Source: an uncultured Clostridia bacterium (GTDB lineage: Bacteria > Bacillota > Clostridia > Oscillospirales > Acutalibacteraceae). Taken from it: 35,686 nucleotides of DNA. The notes under the pieces were generated by a model. It did no database searches, was not told the origin of the DNA, and worked only from the letters and a program-made list of their open reading frames with translations. Below, one piece after another: positions 27,421-35,686 of the stretch (the first letter of the stretch is position 1; each line of letters opens with the position of its first letter). The DNA lies in NCBI GenBank assembly GCA_944380675.1, contig CALWIH010000012.1:1-35686 (forward strand), read 5' to 3'. The translations under genes were made by a program, and so were the position numbers.

Positions 27421-27558
27421 TGTTCGCAGGTTTTTTGTGTGGATGCGGGGAGCAAGGTTATTGCGGCCGGCACGGAAGCGCGTCTTCCGTTTGACAGGAA
27501 TAACCCGGAAGGGGATCGAAAGGGCGGATTGGCGTCGTTTCGATCCCTTTTGATTTTT
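27421..27558 (+). ncRNA. Candidate stand-alone small RNA (about 138 nt)
   Basis: A promoter ends seven bases before 27421, and an intrinsic terminator ends near 27558. In between, GGTTATT (27456-27462) pairs with AATAACC (27499-27505), enclosing a bubble (27463-27471 and 27491-27498) and a terminal hairpin ACGGAAG/CTTCCGT (27472-27490). The 5' 35 bases, with TTTTTT at 27431-27436, appear unpaired. The stem-bubble-hairpin shape recalls 6S RNA, but there is no long closing stem and I could not match it to 6S, SRP RNA, tmRNA, RNase P or a known riboswitch. No plus-strand gene follows, so a cis-acting leader is unlikely. A 36-codon ORF (27443-27553) overlaps it but lacks a ribosome site. Confidence 0.6.
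27509..27558 (+). terminator. Terminator of the small RNA
   Basis: A 13-bp stem: 27509-27521 with 27538-27550 (core GGGATCGAAA with TTTCGATCCC, one G-U pair), 16-base loop, then TGATTTTT. Confidence 0.88.
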
Positions 27559-27598
27559 CGGCAGGGCGAAGAGAGGACGGGGTATTGCGTGGAAAAAG

Positions 27599-27636
27599 AA
27601 ATCGGCTCCCGGCGTATTTCTGCCGGGAGCCGATTT
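27599..27636. terminator. Terminator of uvrA (minus), likely bidirectional
   Basis: A 15-bp perfect stem (27599-27613 with 27622-27636; core CGGCTCCCGGC) with an 8-base loop, two bases past the uvrA stop. On the minus strand the tail reads TTTCTTTTTCC; on plus TTTTCTTATT. Confidence 0.93.
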
Positions 27637-27638
27637 TC

Positions 27639-30476
<2,838 letters not shown>

Positions 30477-30513
30477 CTTCGCTGTCCCAGCCTTTCCTGC
30501 GGGCGCTCCGCCG

Positions 30514-32508
30514 TCAGAGCGTTCCCTTATCCTGCAGCTTTTTGATTTTGTCTCTCAGATAGGCGGCGTGCTCGAACTCGAGAATCTTGGCGGCGGCCTT
30601 CATCTCGCGCGTGAGCTGCTCAATCATCTGCTTGCGCTCCGCGGCGCTCAGACGGCGCTTTTTGCCGCTTCTGCCGACCTCGTCGTCCTTGTGGGTCGAA
30701 ATCTCGAGCACGTCGGAGACCTTTTTTACGATCGTCTTCGGCGTGATGCCGTGCTCCTCGTTGTACTTCATCTGGATGGCGCGGCGGCGCTCCGTCTCGC
30801 GGATGGCCGCCTCCATGCTCGGCGTCACGGAGTCGGCGTACATGACGACCTGCCCCTCCGCGTTTCTCGCCGCGCGCCCGATCGTCTGGATGAGCGAGCG
30901 CTCCGATCGCAGGAAGCCCTCCTTGTCCGCGTCGAGGATGGCGACGAGCGACACCTCCGGGATATCGAGGCCCTCGCGCAGCAGGTTGATGCCGACAAGC
31001 ACGTCGAACTCGCCGAGGCGCAGGTCGCGGATGATCTCCATGCGCTCCACCGTGTCGATGTCGTGGTGCATATACCGCACGCGGATGCCGACGCCCTCGA
31101 GGTAGGAGGTGAGATCCTCCGCCATCTTTTTCGTCAGCGTCGTCACGAGGACGCGGTTCCCCTTCGCGGTGCGCAGGTTGATCTCCGAGATGAGATCGTC
31201 GATCTGCCCGTCCGTCGGCTTGACGGTGATCTCCGGGTCGAGCAGGCCCGTCGGGCGGATCACCTGCTCGACGACCTGCGCCGAGCGCTCCCGCTCGAAG
31301 TCGCCCGGCGTCGCGCTGACGAAGATCGCCTGGTTGACGTGGCCGTAAAACTCGTCGAAGTTAAGCGGGCGGTTGTCATATGCCGAGGGGAGGCGGAAGC
31401 CGAAATCGATGAGCGACTTCTTTCTCGCCTGATCGCCGGCGAACATCGAGCGCACCTGCGGCAGCGTGACGTGCGACTCGTCCACGAAGAGGAGAAAATC
31501 CTCGGGGAAGTAGTCGAGCAAAGTGCACGGCATACTGCCCGGCGCGCGGCCCGAGAGGACGCGCGAATAGTTCTCGATGCCCTTGCAGAAGCCGATTTCC
31601 TCAAGCAGCTCCGTGTCGTACTGCGTGCGCTCGCGGATTCGCTGCGCCTCGATCAGTTTGCCCTTTTCTTCAAAAAATTTGACGCGCTCCTCCATCTCCG
31701 CCTGAATTTCCTGCACCGCCCGGCGCATTTTCTCGCGCGGGACGATGTAGTGCGACGCGGGATAGATCGCCGCGTGCCTGAGGTTCGCCTTGACCTCGCC
31801 GGTCAGCGCGTTGATCTCCGTAATGCGGTCGATCTCGTCGCCGAAAAACTCGATGCGCAGAACGGTGTCGGTGCTCTCCGCGGGGAAGATCTCCACCACG
31901 TCGCCGCGCACGCGGAACTTGTTGCGGACGAGGTTGACGTCGTTGCGCTCGTACTGGATCTCCACCAGCTTGCGCAGCAGCTCGTCGCGGCTCTTTTCCA
32001 TGCCGGGGCGCAGGGAGATGACCATCGTGCGGTAATCGATCGGGTCGCCCAGGCTGTAGATGCACGACACGCTCGCCACGATGATGACGTCCCGCCGTTC
32101 GGAGAGCGCGCTCGTCGCCGAGTGGCGGAGCTTGTCGATCTCGTCGTTGATGGCCGAGTCCTTTTCAATATAAGTGTCCGTCGTGGCGATGTACGCCTCC
32201 GGCTGATAGTAATCGTAATACGAGACGAAATATTCGACGGCGGACTCCGGGAAGAACTCGCGGAACTCGCTGCACAGCTGCGCGGCGAGCGTCTTGTTGT
32301 GCGCGAGGACGAGCGTGGGCCGCTGCACCTGCGCGATGACGTTCGCCATCGTGAACGTCTTGCCCGAGCCCGTGACGCCGAGCAGCGTCTGCTCCCGCAT
32401 CCCGCGGCGCACGCCCTCCGCGAGCCTCGCGATGGCCTCCGGCTGATCGCCCGTGGGCTGATACGGGGAGCGGAGGAGGAATTTATCCGGTTCTTTCTGC
32501 TCTGCCAA
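30514..32508 (-). CDS. uvrB: Excinuclease ABC subunit B
   Basis: 664 residues. Walker [16 protein letters not shown], the beta-hairpin region [20 protein letters not shown] that probes [12 protein letters not shown] (motif II), helicase motif [19 protein letters not shown], and a C-terminal UVR motif ([18 protein letters not shown]) that binds UvrC. Damage-verifying helicase of nucleotide excision repair. The first codon is TTG at 32508, with AGGTGA at suitable distance. It is the first gene of the uvrB-uvrA unit, behind an SOS-type promoter. Confidence 0.98.
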   Translation of the reverse strand: MAEQKEPDKFLLRSPYQPTGDQPEAIARLAEGVRRGMREQTLLGVTGSGKTFTMANVIAQVQRPTLVLAHNKTLAAQLCSEFREFFPESAVEYFVSYYDYYQPEAYIATTDTYIEKDSAINDEIDKLRHSATSALSERRDVIIVASVSCIYSLGDPIDYRTMVISLRPGMEKSRDELLRKLVEIQYERNDVNLVRNKFRVRGDVVEIFPAESTDTVLRIEFFGDEIDRITEINALTGEVKANLRHAAIYPASHYIVPREKMRRAVQEIQAEMEERVKFFEEKGKLIEAQRIRERTQYDTELLEEIGFCKGIENYSRVLSGRAPGSMPCTLLDYFPEDFLLFVDESHVTLPQVRSMFAGDQARKKSLIDFGFRLPSAYDNRPLNFDEFYGHVNQAIFVSATPGDFERERSAQVVEQVIRPTGLLDPEITVKPTDGQIDDLISEINLRTAKGNRVLVTTLTKKMAEDLTSYLEGVGIRVRYMHHDIDTVERMEIIRDLRLGEFDVLVGINLLREGLDIPEVSLVAILDADKEGFLRSERSLIQTIGRAARNAEGQVVMYADSVTPSMEAAIRETERRRAIQMKYNEEHGITPKTIVKKVSDVLEISTHKDDEVGRSGKKRRLSAAERKQMIEQLTREMKAAAKILEFEHAAYLRDKIKKLQDKGTL

Positions 32509-32576
32509 GACGCTTCACCTGCTTTCCCGCCCGGCGCGAATCGGTCTGCGCGGGGCTGAACCCGGTCTGATGTGTA

Positions 32577-32590
32577 GGAACGTTTGTTTG
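32577..32590 (-). promoter_or_regulatory. LexA (SOS) box in the uvrB promoter
   Basis: On the minus strand CAAACAAACGTTCC, matching the Bacillus-type SOS box CGAACRNRYGTTYC at 13 of 14 positions. It overlaps the expected start point just after the -10 box, an ideal place for repression. Confidence 0.75.
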
Positions 32591-32593
32591 AAT

Positions 32594-32622
32594 ATTGTAC
32601 ACTGTTTCCCGCCTTCTGTCAA
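32594..32622 (-). promoter_or_regulatory. Sigma-A promoter of uvrB-uvrA
   Basis: Minus strand: consensus TTGACA (32622-32617), 17 bases, TACAAT (32599-32594). It starts transcription about 80 bases before uvrB. Confidence 0.92.
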
Positions 32623-32656
32623 GGGTCGGACGAGGGGAGAGGCCGCGTTCTTTCGC

Positions 32657-32690
32657 GAAAAAAAGACGGCGCCCGCCCGGGGACGCCGTC
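32657..32690 (-). terminator. Terminator of the 87-aa protein gene
   Basis: GACGGCG/CGCCGTC (32665-32671 with 32684-32690) with a partly paired GC-rich loop. On the minus strand a run of seven T follows (32664-32658). On plus only CTTTTG follows, so minus is the main direction. Confidence 0.88.
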
Positions 32691-32702
32691 CTTTTGTGCC
32701 TT

Positions 32703-32966
32703 TCAGCAGGCCCAGCCGCTGACGCGTGAGCAGCGGCGAATCAGATAGCGCAGAATCAGCTCCCGATCCTCAGGGCTTTCCACGCGCAGCTCCGGGGAGA
32801 GATACCCGTCTGTTGACCGGTTCATCAGCATCCGGAGCGCGTAGAGCAGGGAGAGCGTGCTGTTGATCGCGAAGGCGGCGCCATCTTCCATGATGAGGGC
32901 GACGTTTCCTGTTGCGTGCTCAAGCAGCGAGGCAAGCTCTCCGGGGGTAAAGTGATACAATTTCAT
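32703..32966 (-). CDS. Hypothetical protein, 87 aa
   Basis: 87 residues from ATG at 32966 (minus), nine bases after AAGGAGGG; longer in-frame starts overlap the promoter and are rejected. No signal peptide; mildly hydrophobic centre (AFAINSTLSLLYALRMLMN) and acidic/basic C-terminal half (SPEDRELILRYLIRRC). No family recognised. It has its own promoter and terminator, so it is a monocistronic gene that is probably really expressed. Could be a small regulatory or stress protein, but nothing in the sequence says so. Confidence 0.75.
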   Translation of the reverse strand: MKLYHFTPGELASLLEHATGNVALIMEDGAAFAINSTLSLLYALRMLMNRSTDGYLSPELRVESPEDRELILRYLIRRCSRVSGWAC

Positions 32967-32991
32967 CGGAAACATCCCTCCTTTGCCCCCG

Positions 32992-33020
32992 ATCATAGCA
33001 CGATCGATTTTGAAAAGCAA
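32992..33020 (-). promoter_or_regulatory. Promoter of the 87-aa protein gene
   Basis: Minus strand: TTGCTT (33020-33015), 17 bases, TATGAT (32997-32992), 26 bases before the ATG. Confidence 0.78.
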
Positions 33021-33157
33021 GGATCGAACTGTAGAAATGCGCGGGGAGAAAAAGGGAAATATTTTGTGCGAAACAATGAAATAACAGGCTGAAAACGAAC
33101 ATTACACGCTGAACGTCGGCATGGTGTACAAAAAACAGGCAATTTCACGCTTCTGTG

Positions 33158-33265
33158 TTATTTTCCTCTGCCGAGGCCGACGGCGCCCATGGCGGTTGCC
33201 GCCGCGCCGCACATCACCGTCACGATTCCCACGATAAACACGACGATTGCGAAGCCCTTTGTCAT
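33158..33265 (-). CDS. Small single-span membrane protein, 35 aa
   Basis: 35 residues from ATG at 33265 (minus): MTKGFAIVVFIVGIVTVMCG, then AAATAMGAVGLGRGK. One hydrophobic helix of about 22 residues with a short positive N-terminus and a Lys/Arg C-terminal end. A near-perfect AGGAGGTG lies eight bases before the ATG and a strong promoter upstream. A longer frame to 33415 exists but overlaps the promoter. No known family; it is too small for safe naming. No clear terminator follows in 33021-33157, which is AT-richer and holds no other gene. Confidence 0.65.
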   Translation of the reverse strand: MTKGFAIVVFIVGIVTVMCGAAATAMGAVGLGRGK

Positions 33266-33304
33266 GCTGCTGCACCTCCTTTTCCGGCCGCGTTTTTCTT
33301 TCCT

Positions 33305-33334
33305 ATTATAACACCGCGTTTTGGGGAGGGTCAA
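33305..33334 (-). promoter_or_regulatory. Promoter of the 35-aa membrane protein gene
   Basis: Minus strand: TTGACC (33334-33329), 18 bases, perfect TATAAT (33310-33305), about 40 bases before the ATG. Confidence 0.82.
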
Positions 33335-33464
33335 TATGAGCGGAGGGTCTGCGCGCGGCGGATTGGCCGGAAACGGCTTCGGAAACAAAAATTTACAAAT
33401 CGTTAATTTCCGCATACGGGTTCTATAGTAGAATAGTGAAAGATTATCAGGCGGGAGGCGCTCT

Positions 33465-34376
33465 ATGTTTGGCTATGTCCGTCCCTACAAGCCGGAGCTC
33501 CTGGTGCGGGAATGGGAACAGTACCGCGGCGTATACTGCGGGCTGTGTCGCCGCCTCGGGGAGCTGTTCGGCGGCGCGGCGCGGCTGTCGCTGAGCTACG
33601 ACGGAACGTTCCTCGCCATGCTGGTCATGGCGCTCGGGGAGAGCTGCACGGGCTTCGAGCAGCGGCGCTGCGTGGTCAACCCCGCGAAGCGCTGCGCGTA
33701 CTGCCTCGCGGACGGCGATCCGTACGGCATACCCGCCGCCCTGACGGCCATCCTCGCCTGGTACCATCTCAGAGACGACCGCCGCGACGCGGGCGCGGGG
33801 AAGCGGGTGCGCTCCCTCGCGCTGAGTCCGCTGGCCGCGCCGGGACACCGCCGCGCGAAGCGGCTGTTTCCCGCCGTGGAGTCCCTTGCCGCGTCCTACG
33901 TCGCGGCGCAGGAGGCTGCGGAGCGCGACCCGGAGGCGGGACTCGACGCCTGCGCCGAGCCGACGGCCCGCCTCCTCGAGGAGGCTCTCGTGCTCGCCGT
34001 GTTCCGGGGCGGGGAGGAGGAGCGGTCCCTTTCCCGCGTCCTCCGCCAGCTCGGGTATCATCTCGGGCGGTGGATTTATCTGATGGACGCCGCCGACGAC
34101 TGGCGCGACGATCTGCAAAAAGGCGCGTTCAACCCGTTTCTCAGGAAGTTCTCCCTGTCCGGCGAGCCGGACGAGGCGGCTGCCCTGCGGCTGCGCGATG
34201 ACGCGAACGGGACGCTGAATATGTCGATGGCGCAGATCAACGCCGCGTTTGCTCTTCTGGAGCTCAGGCAGTTTGAGCCCATTCTGCGCAACATCGTTTC
34301 TCAGGGTATGCCGGAGCAGCAGCGGCAAATTTTGTATCAGGACAAAAAGGAGAATGGCCATGTCGGATCCGTATAA
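33465..34376 (+). CDS. DUF5685 family protein
   Basis: 303 residues. The opening MFGYVRPYKPELLVREWEQY followed by YRGVYCGLCRRLG is the hallmark of DUF5685 in clostridia. No signal peptide or clear membrane span; mainly helical by composition. Cysteines cluster at YCGLC and RCAYC. Two aspartate-rich stretches are visible: D104-D105-x-x-D108 (HLRDDRRDAG) and D208 to D216 (YLMDAADDWRDD) followed by GAFNPF. GGGAGG seven bases before the ATG. Its 3' end overlaps the next gene by 17 bases, tying it to a J-domain protein. Function unknown. Confidence 0.85.
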   Translation: MFGYVRPYKPELLVREWEQYRGVYCGLCRRLGELFGGAARLSLSYDGTFLAMLVMALGESCTGFEQRRCVVNPAKRCAYCLADGDPYGIPAALTAILAWYHLRDDRRDAGAGKRVRSLALSPLAAPGHRRAKRLFPAVESLAASYVAAQEAAERDPEAGLDACAEPTARLLEEALVLAVFRGGEEERSLSRVLRQLGYHLGRWIYLMDAADDWRDDLQKGAFNPFLRKFSLSGEPDEAAALRLRDDANGTLNMSMAQINAAFALLELRQFEPILRNIVSQGMPEQQRQILYQDKKENGHVGSV

Positions 34377-35028
34377 GGTGCTGGGCGTGCCCCCCACTGC
34401 GACAGATGAAGAGGTGAAAACCGCATACCGGGAATTGGCGAAGAAATACCATCCCGACAATTACGCGGACAGTCCCCTCGCGGATCTGGCGGGCGAGAAG
34501 ATGAAGGAGGTCAACGAGGCGTACGATCAGGTGATGAACGAGCGCCGCCGCGGAAAGAACGGCCAGACGGGCGGCTACCAGTCCGGCGGCTATCAGCCCG
34601 GGGGCTCCCGCGGAAATCCGTACCAGGGCCAGTACGGCTCCTACGGCTACGGAAATTCCTCCTCCTTCCCGGACGTGCGCAGCCTCATCATGAACGGCCG
34701 AATCGCCGACGCGGAGCAGATCCTCAACGGCGTCCCCTCCGACGGCAGAAACGCCGAGTGGTTCTTCCTCAAGGGCACCGTGCTTTATAAGCGCGGCTGG
34801 CTCGACGAAGCGTACAATCACTTCACCCGCGCGTCCCAGATGGAGCCCGGCAACATGGAATACCGCTCCGCCATGAATCAGGTCATGAACCAGAGAAACG
34901 GCGGCTACGGCGGCTACAATCCGGCCGGCCAGACGGGCGGCTGCACGACCTGCGACATCTGCAACGGCCTCATCTGCGCCGACTGCTGCTGTGAATGTAT
35001 GGGCGGTGATTTGATCCCATGCTGCTGA
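34360..35028 (+). CDS. J-domain protein with TPR-like region and cysteine-rich tail
   Basis: 222 residues from ATG 34360, seven bases after AAGGAG; ATG 34354 is too close to that site. Residues 3 to about 66 are a J domain with HPD in AKKYHPDNYADSP, so it should stimulate a DnaK (Hsp70) partner. A Gly/Tyr-rich linker follows (GGYQSGGYQPGG), then helix pairs resembling one to two TPR units (AEWFFLKGTVLYKRGWLDEA). The last 28 residues (195-222) hold ten cysteines (CTTCDICNGLICADCCCEC and a terminal CC). It is not canonical DnaJ: there is no CxxCxGxG repeat. It overlaps both neighbours. Confidence 0.88.
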   Translation: MSDPYKVLGVPPTATDEEVKTAYRELAKKYHPDNYADSPLADLAGEKMKEVNEAYDQVMNERRRGKNGQTGGYQSGGYQPGGSRGNPYQGQYGSYGYGNSSSFPDVRSLIMNGRIADAEQILNGVPSDGRNAEWFFLKGTVLYKRGWLDEAYNHFTRASQMEPGNMEYRSAMNQVMNQRNGGYGGYNPAGQTGGCTTCDICNGLICADCCCECMGGDLIPCC

Positions 35029-35570
35029 AACAAGGCGAAAAAATGGCCTTCGGCGGAATCCTCTGCGCGCTGTCCGCCCTGCTCGTGCTGGGCGCCGGCC
35101 TTTTCCCGACGATGACGTACGCGCTGCCCGCCGTGTCGGGGCTTCTGCTCATCGCCGCGGTGCTGGAGCTCGGGAAGCGCTGGGCGTTCTTCTGCTACAT
35201 CGCCGTGTCGCTTCTCGCGTTCTTCTTCGGGACGGACAAGGAAGCCGCCGCGGTTTTCATCCTCTTTTTCGGCTATTATCCGATTTTAAAGGCGCTGCTC
35301 GACCCGATCCGCAGCCGCCCGGTGCAGTGGCTGCTCAAGCTGCTCATCTTCAACGCGGCAGCCGCCGCGGCGTTTCTCGTCTCAGTGTTTCTGCTCGGCG
35401 TGCCGGTGGAATCGTTTGCTCTTGCCGGGCTTTCCCCGCAGTGGGTGCTCGCCGCGCTGCTGCTCGCGGGAAACCTGGTTTTCGTCCTCTATGACAAGGC
35501 GGCGGGCGGAGTGGTTCTGCTCTACTGTGCCAGAATTCGCCCGGCCATGCGCCGGATTTTCCGAAAGTGA
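35019..35570 (+). CDS. Polytopic membrane protein of unknown function
   Basis: 183 residues from ATG 35019, overlapping the J-protein stop by 10 bases; ATG 35043 is an alternative. Five to six hydrophobic segments, e.g. ILCALSALLVLGAGLFPTMT and AFFCYIAVSLLAFFFG. The FGGILCALSALLVLGAGLFP opening resembles a clostridial family of hypothetical integral membrane proteins found after J-domain genes, with a distant flavour of ECF-type S components; this is only an impression. Last gene of the three-gene unit, with a terminator 14 bases beyond. Confidence 0.82.
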   Translation: MLLKQGEKMAFGGILCALSALLVLGAGLFPTMTYALPAVSGLLLIAAVLELGKRWAFFCYIAVSLLAFFFGTDKEAAAVFILFFGYYPILKALLDPIRSRPVQWLLKLLIFNAAAAAAFLVSVFLLGVPVESFALAGLSPQWVLAALLLAGNLVFVLYDKAAGGVVLLYCARIRPAMRRIFRK

Positions 35571-35583
35571 ACAGCGCGCTGCT

Positions 35584-35617
35584 CGGCAGGGGCCGGTTCC
35601 GGCCTCTGCCGTTTTTT
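35584..35617 (+). terminator. Strong intrinsic terminator of the DUF5685 cluster
   Basis: A 13-bp stem (35584-35596 with 35599-35611; CGGCAG and GGCCGG blocks, one G-U pair) around TT, then TTTTTT at 35612-35617. Confidence 0.95.
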
Positions 35618-35618
35618 G

Positions 35619-35686
35619 GTATGACGGGCATGCCGCCAGTCTGTGGTGGAAGTCCACAAGGGGCGTAGTTGCCAACGAACCCCATA
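35619..35686 (+). mobile_element. 5' end of a group II intron, class C (truncated by window end)
   Basis: Starts with GTATG two bases after the T run of a strong terminator. The pattern GGCATG, then CAGTCT, GGTGGAAGTCCAC and CGAACCC matches, block by block, the domain I start of group IIC introns as I remember them (Oceanobacillus iheyensis intron: GTGTG, GGCATG, CAGTCT, GGTGAGAGTCCC). Class C introns insert directly after intrinsic terminators, as here. The remaining domains and the reverse transcriptase would be beyond base 35686. Confidence 0.72.

Noticed and set aside
27421-27558. SRP RNA or 6S RNA as a firm name for the small RNA
   Set aside because: The SRP GGAAGC-type core is not found and no long 6S closing stem pairs the two ends, so only a candidate ncRNA is claimed.
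33392-33434. Possible promoter for the DUF5685 gene (TTTACA, TATAGT, TAGAAT elements)
   Set aside because: The region is AT-rich, but no pair of boxes has a 16-18 base spacing; left uncalled.

Overview
The window reads as one contiguous, gene-dense chromosomal segment of a high-GC Gram-positive clostridium. Oscillospiraceae/Ruminococcaceae-like is my inference. The clues are a PolC-type DNA polymerase III, the Firmicutes order pyrH-frr-uppS-cdsA-dxr-rseP-ispG-polC, sigma-A type promoters, a Bacillus-type LexA box, many TTG/GTG starts, an AzlCD pair, a FeoA-FeoB fusion and a DUF5685/J-domain cluster of the kind seen in clostridia. No phage, integrase, CRISPR array, tRNA or rRNA is visible.

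Layout. (1) 1-4147: the 3' part of a sugar (oligosaccharide/LplABC-type) ABC uptake operon: binding protein cut by the window start, two permeases and a CBM9-like protein, closed by a strong terminator. No ATPase is encoded, so a shared MsmK-type ATPase elsewhere is probably used. (2) 4233-7725: azlC-azlD (branched-chain amino acid export) behind its own promoter, then a FeoA-FeoB fusion for ferrous iron uptake. (3) 7811-18735: pyrH, frr, uppS, cdsA, dxr, rseP, ispG and polC, joining nucleotide supply, ribosome recycling, isoprenoid and phospholipid precursors, membrane proteolysis and replication. An intrinsic terminator sits just before polC. (4) 18836-25339: a histidine operon hisZ-G-D-C-B-A-I-E with a near-ideal promoter. 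hisH and hisF (the two IGP synthase subunits) are missing. The only large gap, hisB-hisA, carries an internal promoter and a hairpin. (5) 25366-27263: an RluA-family pseudouridine synthase on the minus strand and radC. (6) 27386-27558: no convincing protein gene, but a promoter, a structured stretch and a terminator that together look like a stand-alone small RNA. (7) 27639-32622, minus strand: uvrB-uvrA under a sigma-A promoter overlapped by a near-consensus LexA box. (8) 32657-33334, minus strand: an 87-aa orphan protein and a 35-aa single-span membrane peptide, each with its own promoter. (9) 33465-35617: a three-gene overlapping cluster of unknown function: DUF5685 protein, J-domain protein with a 10-cysteine tail, and polytopic membrane protein. 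It ends in a strong terminator, directly followed by what looks like the 5' end of a group IIC intron running off the window.

Most of the window is housekeeping sequence. The less explained parts are the small RNA locus, the DUF5685/J-protein/membrane cluster with its aspartate-rich motifs, the incomplete his operon, the polC leader terminator and the intron start. All functional calls come from reading translations and motifs by eye; no database search was run.
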